Origin: Enterococcus wangshanyuanii
GTDB taxonomy: Bacteria; Bacillota; Bacilli; Lactobacillales; Enterococcaceae
Assembly (NCBI RefSeq): GCF_002197645.1
Contig: NZ_CP021874.1
Span: forward strand, 3,778,362-3,842,361
Length of the DNA stretch: 64,000 nucleotides
Direction: 5' to 3'
Part shown: in pieces, positions 33,617 to 42,653 of the stretch
Position numbering within the stretch: the first letter of the stretch is position 1
How the letters are laid out: every line of letters starts with the position of its first letter
Made by a program: the position numbers and the translations under genes
Notes under the pieces: generated by a model
What the model saw: the letters and a program-made list of their open reading frames with translations, nothing else
The model's database searches: none
Told to the model about the DNA's origin: nothing

Positions 33617-35953
33617 TTATTCTTTTACTTGAATAATTGTTTGTTGCCTATGATTGATAATCAGAGCTGTTTGGTCAGGCACTTTGACATCATCCGTATC
33701 ATAATTCCTATCAGAAAAATTAGCGATCACTACTAGATCATCTCCAAATTGTGTTTTTTGTACGAGACGGTCTTGTGTCAAGACTGTGAAGTCGGTCATT
33801 TCATGTGCTAAAGCAGCTTTTTGAAATGGTGCCCAAATTTTAGCATTTTCACTGATATCCTGTTTATGTTCATCCCACGCAGCTTTATCGAGGTGGAACA
33901 TTGGCGGAGTATTATATAAATATTCCTTCATACGGCGTTCAGCGACTTGTCCTTTGATTTTGTAACTATCCCATTCCCATTGATGTGAAGTAATGACTGA
34001 GCGATTATAAACAAGCTTATATAGTGGGAGTGAATAAGCTGGATCTGTATAAATGGCTTTGTATTCATCTTTGATCGGAACGGTTTTTTTATATTTTGTT
34101 GGAATACCGCCATCTAAAGCAGCGTAGCTTCCCACATAATATTCACTCTCTTTATTTTCCCTCATATCCGGGTCAGACCACATGATCACAGGCGTTTCGA
34201 TTCCGTGAGAGAAGACCATTTCTTTTGAAGCAAAATCATTTCCTCCTTCTGAGCCGACAACTAATCCATTCTTATTGAAATAATCCATTCTTTTTAGACG
34301 ACCAGCAACATCTTCACTTTGAGTTGTTTGGTGATCAGGACTGTAGTCATTGTAAATTTCTCCAGCTGCATCTGTATCTAGAAACCAAGAGTTGAAAGGA
34401 ATCTTATTTTGCATAATACCAATGAAGCGTTCTTCAACATCTGGAAAAATTTGCGTTGGATTTAGCTTTCTACCTTTGCCTAAAAACCCAGCCACTTTTT
34501 CGCCATTTTTCTTTGTCACAGTTGCTTGTTCATAGAGTTTTTCATTGGGAAAAGAAGCGGTATTCCAATCGATACTGGCATTTTCTTGAATAGATTGATA
34601 CGAATCATAGGGACCGATCAAATATCCTTGATCAGCTGCCGTTTTTACCATAGCAGGATTCATTAAGCCATTGGCCCAGTTAGGTAAACCGATCCAAGCG
34701 TTTTCTATCCCAGCATTTTTCATTTCTTTAAAGACGTCGACGGATGTCTCTTTGCCCCATTGTTCAAGCGGGGGAGTCAGGTCTTGAAGAGCGCCAGCTA
34801 ATAAATGTTTATTTAATGTATAACGGTCTTGTTCACTCAATGTATCGATTCCTTTTTCAATCAGTTTTGAAGCTGTTTCATCCGGCTGTTTAAAAATAGA
34901 CTTATTGAAAAATTGAGGGTAAAGCAGAACATAATTGAGTGAATTTAAAAGGGTGTTTTTTTCATACTGATAGCCTTCATTATTTTTGAAAGCAGCTAAA
35001 GCATTTTCGTATTCTGCTGATCCATCTTCGCCATATTGTGATAATAATTCAGCGATCCATTGAAAAATAGGCTCATCAACTTGTTCAGGAAGCTTGCTCC
35101 AGTTAATATCTTCTTCAGTTAAAATCCGGCTGTTCCAGTAATAAATTTGAATGGCTCCCCGCATTTTCTTGATTTCTGGATTCTCTTTTTCCTTGTCGTC
35201 TAATGTCTTGAAATTATTTGTCTTGATGCGATCCATTTGATAAGTTTTGGCAATCGCAACTGGGTCATTTTCTGTGATATAAAGGCGATAATTCAAGGTT
35301 TTGTTTTTGTCGAAGCCGATAAAATGATGACTGGCCTCAAAAGCTAGGTGATTACTTGTTTCAGCGAGCAAATCACTATTAAAGGTTTCATCAGTGACAA
35401 AGCTTGCGGCAAACTGTTCATAGTTAGCAGTGAAAAAGCTCATGGAGAAAGCTTCACTCATGGCTAACTCATTGTTTTGTTGAAAATAAGCCAGCCAATC
35501 TTTTTGATCATTTGGGATCATTTTTCCTTCTGCGATGGGTAAGGTATAATTTTTAGCATCGATTTTTGGCCAGTTGAAGGTTAAGTCCTCATCAGTCAAA
35601 CTTGTAAGTGAAATAGCCAAGTGCTCGTCTTCTTTTTTTACTGCGATTTGAAGGTGTTCATCTGGATAAGTCCAGCTGATTTCGTTAGTCGTTTTTTTTA
35701 AATTTGTTACTCGTTTGGTTGTTTGAGGTTGAGCAACGGTTTCTTTTTGGTTGTTTTCGGTGATTGTGATAGCAAAGGTTTCAGGATCAACGTCAAATGA
35801 GAAATCAGTTTTGGCATAAGATTTATTTTTGTTTAGCTCTTGGTTAACTGAGCTTTTTTCTTGTACCTGCTTCTGCATTATTCCGGGCGTCTGACAAGCT
35901 GCTAATGAAAGTGTTAGCGTGGTTAAAAGTGTGATAAAAAATTTCTTTTTCAT
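33617..35953 (-). CDS. Large lipoprotein, putative glycoside hydrolase
   Basis: The 778-aa lipoprotein has signal peptide and lipobox (SLAAC, lipidated Cys20). An N-terminal beta-rich part (residues 45-270) is followed by a probable (beta/alpha)8 region with AWIGLPNWANG, GYLIGPYDSY, NSWFLDTDAAGEIYNDYSP, and VGSEGGNDF. A C-terminal beta domain ends it (FTVLTQDRLVQKTQFGDDLVVIANFSDR). The acidic residues in LDTDAAG and GSEGG suit a carbohydrate-active enzyme resembling GH101/GH66-type folds, but the family cannot be fixed by eye. It would act at the cell surface. It is separate from the kinase operon by a terminator. Confidence 0.7.
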   Translation of the reverse strand: MKKKFFITLLTTLTLSLAACQTPGIMQKQVQEKSSVNQELNKNKSYAKTDFSFDVDPETFAITITENNQKETVAQPQTTKRVTNLKKTTNEISWTYPDEHLQIAVKKEDEHLAISLTSLTDEDLTFNWPKIDAKNYTLPIAEGKMIPNDQKDWLAYFQQNNELAMSEAFSMSFFTANYEQFAASFVTDETFNSDLLAETSNHLAFEASHHFIGFDKNKTLNYRLYITENDPVAIAKTYQMDRIKTNNFKTLDDKEKENPEIKKMRGAIQIYYWNSRILTEEDINWSKLPEQVDEPIFQWIAELLSQYGEDGSAEYENALAAFKNNEGYQYEKNTLLNSLNYVLLYPQFFNKSIFKQPDETASKLIEKGIDTLSEQDRYTLNKHLLAGALQDLTPPLEQWGKETSVDVFKEMKNAGIENAWIGLPNWANGLMNPAMVKTAADQGYLIGPYDSYQSIQENASIDWNTASFPNEKLYEQATVTKKNGEKVAGFLGKGRKLNPTQIFPDVEERFIGIMQNKIPFNSWFLDTDAAGEIYNDYSPDHQTTQSEDVAGRLKRMDYFNKNGLVVGSEGGNDFASKEMVFSHGIETPVIMWSDPDMRENKESEYYVGSYAALDGGIPTKYKKTVPIKDEYKAIYTDPAYSLPLYKLVYNRSVITSHQWEWDSYKIKGQVAERRMKEYLYNTPPMFHLDKAAWDEHKQDISENAKIWAPFQKAALAHEMTDFTVLTQDRLVQKTQFGDDLVVIANFSDRNYDTDDVKVPDQTALIINHRQQTIIQVKE

Positions 35954-36024
35954 GATTTTCCTCCTAAATGAACTGGTTTATTGAACCAATTGGAGTGTAA
36001 CAAGTATCTGTTACAGAAATATGG

Positions 36025-36063
36025 CAAAAAAAGAGTACGATCCACAAAGAAGGATCGTACTCT
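36025..36063 (-). terminator. Terminator of the two-component unit
   Basis: AGAGTACGATCC pairs with GGATCGTACTCT around eight bases. On the minus strand it is followed by seven T. It ends the GH73-permease-regulator-kinase unit. Confidence 0.9.
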
Positions 36064-36084
36064 GGTGCTAGATAAGGAAGGCGC

Positions 36085-37512
36085 TTATACTACTCTTTCA
36101 TCAAAAAAGGCAGCTTTCGCTTTTTTATTGAAATGCAAATTGAAAATCAACGTTTTATGAACGAGTCGTGCTTCGATGTCAAAGCCATGTTCATTCATGA
36201 TCGATTGAACGATCGATAAGCCTAGTCCCGTGCCTGACAGATTTTTATTGCGAGATTTTTCATGAACATAAAATGCTTCCCACAGTTTTTCAATATCAAA
36301 GTCTGAAGGTAAGGAGGTTTGATTACTGATCGAAAATTCAATAAAGTCATTCGTTTCCCGCCAGCTGACTTGGATTTCTTTATCTGTTGTATACTTGATG
36401 CTGTTGGTCAATAAATTGTCAAACGTACGCTTGATCAATAAAGGGTCAGCTTCAATCAGGGACATTGATGTATCTGTTTGGGCTTCCAATAGTAAAATCA
36501 TCTCTTTTTCCAGTAAGGATTCTTGATCTCGTAATGTTTGCTGCCAAATCTCTGACAATTGGATGGGCACTTTTTGTAGTGTTTGTTGCTGTTCTAATTT
36601 TGCATAATCAAGCATTTGGTCAACGATCTCATTTAATCGTTGGGCTTGCTGGAGGATGATCGTCAAATAGGTGCCATCGTCTAAACCATCTTCGATGCCT
36701 GAGCCATAAGCTTTGATCAAGGCAATCGGTGTTTTCAATTCATGGGTCAAATCAGCTGTGAATTGCTTTAATTGGTCATTTTTTGCAAGTAGATTCTTTT
36801 GATACGTTGCCAAAGCGTGACTCATTTTGTTGATACTGACCGCTAGCTCACCAATTTCATTTGCAGGAATATTTTCAGTAGTTACAAAGGTCAAAGCGGT
36901 GATCTCTTCAGCTACTTTTTTTAACTCAACCAGTGGGTCAGTAATTTTTCTAACAGAAACATAAATCAAAAAGATGATCAAAATCAACGTAAGACTCAGT
37001 GAAATCAAGTTAAAGCTATTGATCAAGGCTGCTGTTTCAGAAAAATTAACGGTAGAAACGCCAACCAAATAGAACGTGTCATCGATCACCATCATTTCAA
37101 CGAGAAAACTAGATTTTTGTTTTCCTTGATCAAAGCTTCTTTGGATCGGTCGAGCCGTTTGACGCAGCTGATCTAAAGTCTCCTGGGTGACCCAAAAGCG
37201 GTTCAAAGCGACTTTTTTTCTATTTAAGTTCAGTGTCAAAGCTTCATTGAAGTCGTCAAGTGAGGCTCCGTCGATCGGTTGTGTAGTTATCGTCACTTGA
37301 TGCTCGTTTTCAAGGCGCTCCAGTTGTTCTTCACTAGAAGAAGATTGCTGAATCATTTCCATGACAGAAGTTACTTTATGCTCCATTTTAGCGTTATAGT
37401 AATAAGGAACGATCATCGTATTGAAAATAAACATGACAAAAAAACTGGCAATGATGATCAACGAAAAAGTGAGAGTCAGTGTTGTACTGATTTTTCTAGT
37501 TTTCTTTTTCAA
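36085..37512 (-). CDS. Sensor histidine kinase
   Basis: This is a membrane sensor kinase of about 475 aa with two helices around an outside domain of about 130 residues. HAMP follows (RKITDPLVELKKVAEEITAL), then HisKA with the phosphoacceptor His in DLTHELKTPIALIKAYG. The ATPase domain has DNLLTNSIKYT and the glycine box GTGLGLSIVQSI. TTG 37512, overlapping the regulator's stop, is the likely start. ATG 37554 gives 489 aa but has no ribosome-binding site and overlaps the regulator further. Partner of the adjacent regulator. The stimulus is probably cell-envelope related, judging by its neighbours. Confidence 0.9.
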   Translation of the reverse strand: MKKKTRKISTTLTLTFSLIIIASFFVMFIFNTMIVPYYYNAKMEHKVTSVMEMIQQSSSSEEQLERLENEHQVTITTQPIDGASLDDFNEALTLNLNRKKVALNRFWVTQETLDQLRQTARPIQRSFDQGKQKSSFLVEMMVIDDTFYLVGVSTVNFSETAALINSFNLISLSLTLILIIFLIYVSVRKITDPLVELKKVAEEITALTFVTTENIPANEIGELAVSINKMSHALATYQKNLLAKNDQLKQFTADLTHELKTPIALIKAYGSGIEDGLDDGTYLTIILQQAQRLNEIVDQMLDYAKLEQQQTLQKVPIQLSEIWQQTLRDQESLLEKEMILLLEAQTDTSMSLIEADPLLIKRTFDNLLTNSIKYTTDKEIQVSWRETNDFIEFSISNQTSLPSDFDIEKLWEAFYVHEKSRNKNLSGTGLGLSIVQSIMNEHGFDIEARLVHKTLIFNLHFNKKAKAAFFDERVV

Positions 37513-38140
37513 TGAGATACCCAACTCCTCTTTTTGTTGTGATGATCTCATCACCGATTTTTTCCCTTAATCGTCGAATATGTGTATCTACAGTACGAGC
37601 GACACCCTCGTAATCCATACCCCAAACACCAATTAAAAGCTGTTCCCGGCTTAAAATCGTTCCGCGATTTTTGACGAAAAACAGCAGCAGATCGATTTCT
37701 TTTTTTGTTAGATCGATTGATCGTTCGTTTTTCCAGACACTCAGTTTAGTCGGGTCGATCACAAGGCTTTTTACCGTGACCAATTCTGTCACACCGAGTA
37801 ATTTTTTGACTCTCAAAACTAACACTTGAGGATGAAAGGGTTTTGTGAGAAAGTCGTCTGCACCACTGGATAAAGAGAGAAATTCATCCTCACCAGTTGT
37901 TTTAGCAGTCAACATCAGAATTTTAACTGGACTTTCTGATTTGATGGTTTTGATTACTTCGATACCATCGATTTTCGGCATCATCCAGTCGATGATCGCT
38001 AAATCTATTTTTTCTGTATAAAAAAGATCAAGTGCGGCTTCACCATCAAAGGAAGGAAAGACAGTAAACCCTGCCTGTTTCATATAAGCACTTAAAATCT
38101 GCACCATTTCTGGGCTATCATCCGCAATCAAAATATTCAT
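37496..38140 (-). CDS. OmpR/PhoB family response regulator
   Basis: The 214-aa regulator has a receiver domain (acidic pocket ILIADDSPEM, phosphoacceptor Asp in LAIIDWMMPKIDG, conserved Lys in FLTKPFHP). The winged helix includes LTKKEIDLLLFFVKNRGTILSREQLL and VDTHIRRLREKIG. It is encoded 15 bases after the half-permease gene and overlaps the kinase, so all are cotranscribed. The regulon probably includes this unit. Confidence 0.95.
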   Translation of the reverse strand: MNILIADDSPEMVQILSAYMKQAGFTVFPSFDGEAALDLFYTEKIDLAIIDWMMPKIDGIEVIKTIKSESPVKILMLTAKTTGEDEFLSLSSGADDFLTKPFHPQVLVLRVKKLLGVTELVTVKSLVIDPTKLSVWKNERSIDLTKKEIDLLLFFVKNRGTILSREQLLIGVWGMDYEGVARTVDTHIRRLREKIGDEIITTKRGVGYLIEKEN

Positions 38141-38155
38141 AAGCAGCAGCTCCTT

Positions 38156-38782
38156 TTATAACCTTGTTACTTGTTTATTTATATGCAAAAACTGACAAAG
38201 TAGAACCAACCCAAACACGCCCATCAATGGCAAGTCTACGCAAAGAAAAAAACGGCCGGGGGTATATAAAAAATCCTTGATCCATGAAGTGTTTGTCCTA
38301 AAAAAATCCGCATAAAGCAGTTCAGTGCTAAGCACGCCAATAAAAGTACTTGGAATGGCAAGAAGTAAAAAGTCTGAAAAAATCTCACTCGTTACTCGAA
38401 TACCAGAACTGCCAAGTAATTTTTTGATGATCAACTCTTTTTTATCCACTAACAGAACCTGTTGAAAATGAATAAACAGGTAAAAAAGACCAGCGATAAA
38501 TAATCCTAGACTAATCAGAAGCAGTCCATTTTTTAGCGTGGTCAATAAAAAAATCAAATTTCTAAGAGCCGCTGTCTGTGAAAAGGCATCGATCATTTCA
38601 GTTTGACTTAGTAGATGTTCACGTTCCAATGTCTCAAAATGCTTCAGTGTAAGTCCTATACGAATGAGAAGCGTCGAAATAAAAAAATAAGCGATGATCG
38701 AGAAACTTTTAATGAAAGAGTGCCACTTATTCCTCAATAGAAAACGTCCACTGTCAATTAAAATAGAAGACAAAGTATTCAT
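38156..38782 (-). CDS. FtsX-like half permease / membrane protein
   Basis: The 208-aa protein has four strongly hydrophobic segments. The first and third are separated by an outside loop of about 50 residues (IGLTLKHFETLEREH). The pattern looks like half of an FtsX/MacB-type permease, but there is no ATPase gene here. In bacitracin-type systems, permeases of this kind assist a sensor kinase, so a sensing accessory role for the downstream kinase is possible. Family assignment is by topology only. Confidence 0.6.
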   Translation of the reverse strand: MNTLSSILIDSGRFLLRNKWHSFIKSFSIIAYFFISTLLIRIGLTLKHFETLEREHLLSQTEMIDAFSQTAALRNLIFLLTTLKNGLLLISLGLFIAGLFYLFIHFQQVLLVDKKELIIKKLLGSSGIRVTSEIFSDFLLLAIPSTFIGVLSTELLYADFFRTNTSWIKDFLYTPGRFFLCVDLPLMGVFGLVLLCQFLHINKQVTRL

Positions 38783-38843
38783 AAATCAACCTTTCTCCAC
38801 CTACCAATAGATAGTGTTAGGTGGATTTGTGTTCTTATTAGAA

Positions 38844-39413
38844 TTATTTATCAAATTTATCTAGTCGAAATTCCTCGATCAAGGCGATCAATTTTTCGGC
38901 ATACTCTGGATCAGTTGCATAACCGCCATTTTGCAAAGCAATAGCGGCTTCACGATAATTTTTACTTGTCTTGATCGACTCGTACGTTCCGCCATTTAAA
39001 AATTCCATATGATCGACCATTGATTCTTGGATCGTTGTGTATTTCTTAAATGAATCATCGATCGTAATTTGTTCACCATCAATGAATTCTTCGGTGGGCA
39101 TAATACTAGACTGCTCGTTGAATGCACCTTTGATCCCGAAAAGATTATTCGCTTCAATTGCTAGATCACTACGTCCCCAATCAGATTCCAAAATGGCTTG
39201 AGCGATCGTGATGCTGGCAAATAGATGCGTTTGTTTTTGTAAGATTTTGGCTTCAGCCGCGATTTCATCGATAAAAATCTGTTGATACGCAGTGGCTTCA
39301 TCTTGAATGGGTTGTTCTTCGTTATTAAAAATTAAGAAAATACTCGCAATTGAAAGAAGTAAAATCAATAATAGCGGTAAAATATTTCGTTTGATAAGGA
39401 TTCTTTGATTCAT
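38844..39413 (-). CDS. GH73 glucosaminidase-family peptidoglycan hydrolase
   Basis: The 189-aa protein has an N-terminal membrane anchor (ILPLLLILLLSIASIFLIF). A GH73 domain follows, with the catalytic Glu in SITIAQAILESDWGRSDL and the downstream NNLFGIKG and FKKYTTIQESMVDHMEFL motifs. It would cut the glycan strands of peptidoglycan from the outside of the membrane. It lacks LysM or other wall-binding domains, so it is a small, membrane-held hydrolase. First gene of the minus-strand unit with the half permease, regulator and kinase. Confidence 0.88.
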   Translation of the reverse strand: MNQRILIKRNILPLLLILLLSIASIFLIFNNEEQPIQDEATAYQQIFIDEIAAEAKILQKQTHLFASITIAQAILESDWGRSDLAIEANNLFGIKGAFNEQSSIMPTEEFIDGEQITIDDSFKKYTTIQESMVDHMEFLNGGTYESIKTSKNYREAAIALQNGGYATDPEYAEKLIALIEEFRLDKFDK

Positions 39414-39623
39414 GTCATCCCCTCTTTTCCTTTAGTGAATAAAGTTAGTATAGTGGTTCAATGTTACAAAAAGATGCCAAATAAGTTAATAATTGTTTGG
39501 CTTTCTTAAGAAATAATTCAGTTTGATTAAGAAAGTTTTGAAGAATGAAAAATGGATGATAACGAAAAAATGAAACAAACCCCTTTACAAGTTATAAAAA
39601 ATGATTTATGCTAAGTTCTGTAA

Positions 39624-39639
39624 ATACCCATAGGGGTAT
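39624..39639. promoter_or_regulatory. CstR/CsoR-type operator
   Basis: ATACCCATAGGGGTAT is a G-tract palindrome of the class bound by CsoR/CstR repressors. It lies about 15 bases before the first rhodanese ATG. The regulator encoded at 41915-42169 has the CstR cysteine pair, so autoregulation of the operon by persulfide is expected. Confidence 0.85.
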
Positions 39640-39653
39640 AAAAGGAGGAGCAT

Positions 39654-39968
39654 ATGTTTTCATTTTTTAACAAAACATCGATCGATTTATCGGAACTTCA
39701 GCAAAAGCTAGACATGAAATCTGAAATCATTGATGTACGTGAGAAGTCAAAATTTCAAGCAGGGCATATACCTGGAGCTAAAAATATTCCACTGAGTAAA
39801 ATCGGCTCATATAGCTTAAAAAGCGAACAGCCGATCTATGTCATCTGCCAATCAGGTTTAAGAAGCAGACAAGCGACGAAAATATTACGAAAAAAAGGCA
39901 TACAAGCATTTAATGTCAAAGGTGGAATGAGCCGCTGGTCAGGTGCAGTTAGAGGAGGAAAATTATAA
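39654..39968 (+). CDS. Rhodanese-like sulfurtransferase (first)
   Basis: This is a 104-aa single-domain rhodanese. The active-site loop is CQSGLRSR (Cys in YVICQSGLRSRQA). DVREKSKFQAGHIPGAKNIPLSK is the usual early motif. It moves sulfane sulfur between small thiols or persulfides. It is the first gene behind the CstR-type operator, with AAAGGAGGAGC before the ATG. It overlaps the reductase gene by one base. Confidence 0.92.
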   Translation: MFSFFNKTSIDLSELQQKLDMKSEIIDVREKSKFQAGHIPGAKNIPLSKIGSYSLKSEQPIYVICQSGLRSRQATKILRKKGIQAFNVKGGMSRWSGAVRGGKL

Positions 39969-41620
39969 TGCGAGTAGTAATTATTGGTGGAGTAGCTGGC
40001 GGAATGTCTGCTGCGACTAGATTAAGAAGATTATCAGAAGATATCGAAATTATCGTCTTGGAAAAAGGGCCGTATGTTTCTTTTGCTAATTGCGGACTGC
40101 CTTATTATGTATCTGGAGAAATCACTGAGCGTTCAGAACTGATTTTACAAACTCCTGAGCAGCTGAAAAAGAGATTCAATATCAAGGTGTACACTGAAAC
40201 AGAAGCAGTTGAAATCGACCGTCAAAATAAAACAGTTCAAACAAATTCTAAAGGAAAAGAAGAAACGATCAGTTATGACCAATTGATTTTATCCCCTGGA
40301 GCTCAACCGATAGTTCCTGAAATCGAAGGCTTGTCCCAAGCGACCAATCTACACACCTTGAGAAATGTCCCGGATGTCGACAAAATCGTCGAAACGGTGA
40401 AACGTGAACAGCCAAAGCAAGTGGTTGTCATTGGAGCTGGATTTATCGGTTTGGAGATGGCTGAAAGTCTAAAACATTTAGAAATGGACGTCACATTAGT
40501 AGAAGCAGCTCCACAAATTTTACCACCATTAGATGAAGAAATGGCCGCATTTGTTGAAAAAGAACTGATACAAAATGGGATCACTGTTTATAAAGGGGCT
40601 GCTGCATCGGCGTTCAAGGATTCTGGGAAAATAATTGAGCTAAGCACAGGAGAAACGATCACCAGTGACTTTACCATTCTGTCTATAGGAGTCAAACCTT
40701 CTAGTGAATTGGCGCAAGCTGCTGGTTTAGAGACAGGGTTACGTGACGGAATTCTTGTTGATGAAGCTTATCGTACAAGCGATCCTGCTATTTATGCTGT
40801 GGGTGATGCAATCGTTGTGAAACAGCAAATTACAGGCGAAGCTGCCTTGATTTCACTCGCTTCGCCAGCCAATCGTCAAGGAAGACAAGTAGCAGATGTG
40901 ATTATGGGCGTTGAGCGGAAAAATCAAGGCAGTATTGGTACAGCAATTGTTCGTGTCTTTAACTTGGCAGCTGCAAGCACTGGTTTGAGTGAACGTCAAT
41001 TACGTAATGATAAAATAGACTATAAAGTCGTTCATACTACATCAAAAAGCCATGCAGGCTATTTTCCGGGGAGCCAATCCATCGTAATGAAATTATTGTT
41101 CCATCCTGTTTCTGGGAAAATTTTTGGCGCTCAGGCCGTTGGAGCAGATGGTGTAGATAAACGAATCGACATTATTGCAACGGCGATCAAAGCTGGGATG
41201 ACTGTGATCGATTTACCTGAATTAGAGTTTACTTACGCGCCACCATTTGGGTCAGCAAAAGATCCAGTCAATATGATCGGTTATGCTGCAGCAAACATTC
41301 TAGAAGGGTTTTCAGAAAATATTCAATATTATGAACTAAAAGCAGCGATCGAAAACGGCGCGTTGTTGCTTGATGTGAGAAATCCAAATGAGCTAACCAA
41401 TAATGGAGCGCTACCACAAGCTAAAAATATTCCATTGGATGAACTGAGAGCGCATTTAGATGAATTACCTAAGAATCAAGAAATCATTGTGAGCTGTCAA
41501 AGTGGACAAAGAAGCTACTTAGCAGAACGAATCTTGAAAAATAATGGCTTTACCGTAAAAAATTTAGATGGTGCATTTCAGCTTTATAGCATGATTTACC
41601 CCCAGGAGGTTATTAAATAA
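39968..41620 (+). CDS. CoA-disulfide reductase fused to rhodanese domain
   Basis: This 550-aa fusion has an FAD/NAD(P)H disulfide reductase (residues 1-440) with the FAD motif GGVAGGMSAATRLRR, the single active-site Cys42 in FANCGLPYYV and GAGFIGLEMAE for the nucleotide. Its C-terminal rhodanese (from about residue 455) has VSCQSGQRSYLAE. Such CoADR-rhodanese enzymes reduce CoA persulfide or polysulfide. The gene overlaps both neighbours by one base (TAATG), so the whole unit is tightly coupled. Confidence 0.93.
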   Translation: MRVVIIGGVAGGMSAATRLRRLSEDIEIIVLEKGPYVSFANCGLPYYVSGEITERSELILQTPEQLKKRFNIKVYTETEAVEIDRQNKTVQTNSKGKEETISYDQLILSPGAQPIVPEIEGLSQATNLHTLRNVPDVDKIVETVKREQPKQVVVIGAGFIGLEMAESLKHLEMDVTLVEAAPQILPPLDEEMAAFVEKELIQNGITVYKGAAASAFKDSGKIIELSTGETITSDFTILSIGVKPSSELAQAAGLETGLRDGILVDEAYRTSDPAIYAVGDAIVVKQQITGEAALISLASPANRQGRQVADVIMGVERKNQGSIGTAIVRVFNLAAASTGLSERQLRNDKIDYKVVHTTSKSHAGYFPGSQSIVMKLLFHPVSGKIFGAQAVGADGVDKRIDIIATAIKAGMTVIDLPELEFTYAPPFGSAKDPVNMIGYAAANILEGFSENIQYYELKAAIENGALLLDVRNPNELTNNGALPQAKNIPLDELRAHLDELPKNQEIIVSCQSGQRSYLAERILKNNGFTVKNLDGAFQLYSMIYPQEVIK

Positions 41621-41925
41621 TGTATAAGTCAATGATGATCGATGAGTTTGAACAATTACAGAAAAGAAATCAATTAGAAATTATTGATGTGCGAGAAGTG
41701 GACGAATATCAGTCTAGTCATATCAATGAAGCAAAAAACATGCCTTTGAGCACCCTGCAGGAGACCGCTGAGACGTTGGACAAAGCGCAAGAATATTATA
41801 TTATTTGCCATTCTGGCGGACGCTCTCAAATGGCTAGTGAATATTTTGCTTCATTAGGGTATAATGTAACGAATGTGATGGGCGGAATGTCCGCTTGGAG
41901 AGGAGACGTTACTCGTGGGATGTGA
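41620..41925 (+). CDS. Rhodanese-like sulfurtransferase (second)
   Basis: This 101-aa single rhodanese domain has IIDVREVDEYQSSHINEAKNMPLS and the active-site loop ICHSGGRSQMAS. It is a paralogue of the first gene of the operon. Its end overlaps the CstR gene by 11 bases in another frame. It likely passes persulfide sulfur among thiols in the same detoxification pathway. Confidence 0.93.
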   Translation: MYKSMMIDEFEQLQKRNQLEIIDVREVDEYQSSHINEAKNMPLSTLQETAETLDKAQEYYIICHSGGRSQMASEYFASLGYNVTNVMGGMSAWRGDVTRGM

Positions 41926-42169
41926 TCCTAAATTAGCCAATCGTTTAAAACGTTCTGAAGGACAAATTCGCGGCGTTTTAAAAATGATGGAAGAAGGTAA
42001 GGATTGTCGAGAAGTTGTGACTCAGCTGATGGCTGTCCGTTCCAGTATCGATAAAGTAATCGGACTTGTTGTGACAGAGAATTTGAAACAATGTATGGAA
42101 GATGAGCAGATCGATCTTTCCAATGAAGATCTAGCAAAAGCTTTAGAGATGATCGTGAAAACTAGATAA
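41915..42169 (+). CDS. cstR: Persulfide-sensing repressor CstR (CsoR/DUF156 family)
   Basis: The 84-aa all-helical repressor belongs to the CsoR/RcnR family. It has C31 (EEGKDCREVV) and C60 (NLKQCMED), the two thiols by which CstR senses persulfides. The copper-binding His of CsoR (normally before the second Cys) is replaced by Asn in ENLKQC. That rules against copper sensing. The G-tract operator before the first rhodanese gene is its likely target. A terminator follows, so it is the last gene of the operon. Confidence 0.92.
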   Translation: MGCDPKLANRLKRSEGQIRGVLKMMEEGKDCREVVTQLMAVRSSIDKVIGLVVTENLKQCMEDEQIDLSNEDLAKALEMIVKTR

Positions 42170-42172
42170 AAA

Positions 42173-42218
42173 AAGCGTTAAACTTTTTAGCCAGAGGCCT
42201 GAAGTTTAACGTTTTTTT
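42173..42218 (+). terminator. Terminator of the cst operon
   Basis: AGCGTTAAACTT pairs with AAGTTTAACGTT with further inner pairing (AGCC/GGCC), then eight T. Confidence 0.88.
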
Positions 42219-42514
42219 TAGTGAATAGATGATTCGTAAGGTACTGATTTAGAATAATTAGTTCCAAATCATTAACACGTACTTTTTTTTATAGATCTAT
42301 TTCAAGAAGTAAAATATAACACTATTCAGAGAATCATATAGCCCTATTTTTTTGTTTTTTCTGAAAAAAATATTCGTAATAGCGATAAAATTTGAATTAT
42401 TTTGAAAAAAACAAATTAAATATAGTATAGTTTAAGTAGTGATGTTAAATAGTTGAAAAAAATAATTTGAAACCATTTTAGTTATTTAATTGAAAAAATA
42501 TGTTTTTGTCATTA
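42219..42514. other. AT-rich stretch left of the invertible segment
   Basis: No ORF is credible. TTGAAA (42402-42407) and TATAGT (42426-42431), 18 bases apart, form a possible rightward promoter that would read into the invertible segment. Its effect would therefore depend on the segment's orientation. Confidence 0.4.
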
Positions 42515-42543
42515 TTTTCTTATAACTTCTACTTATAAGAAAA
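42515..42543 (+). repeat. Recombinase site L (inverted partner of site R)
   Basis: TTTTCTTATAA and TTATAAGAAAA are perfect 11-bp inverted arms around CTTCTAC. This is the layout of a tyrosine-recombinase core site: two binding arms and a 7-bp crossover region. The same core in reverse complement is at 44048-44076. 25 of 29 bases match when site R is inverted. Confidence 0.85.
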
Positions 42544-42614
42544 AATGGTAAAAAAATCATATATATCTAGATTCCAAGCCGCCAAATGACCATTGCTTTG
42601 ACGGCTTTTAAAAC

Positions 42615-42649
42615 AAAAAAATAAAACCAATATCAGGATCTATTGGTTT
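42615..42649 (-). terminator. Terminator of the recombinase gene
   Basis: AAACCAATA pairs with TATTGGTTT around eight bases. The minus-strand exit is T-rich. A second hairpin (AAGCCGCCAAA with TTTGACGGCTT, 42576-42607) lies beyond it. After inversion these would stand between the recombinase and the WxL operon. Confidence 0.75.
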
Positions 42650-42653
42650 AATG

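Noticed and set aside
39414..39653. Extra small gene between the GH73 gene and the first rhodanese
   Set aside because: Only short ORFs without ribosome-binding sites. The stretch holds the divergent promoters and the CstR-type operator.
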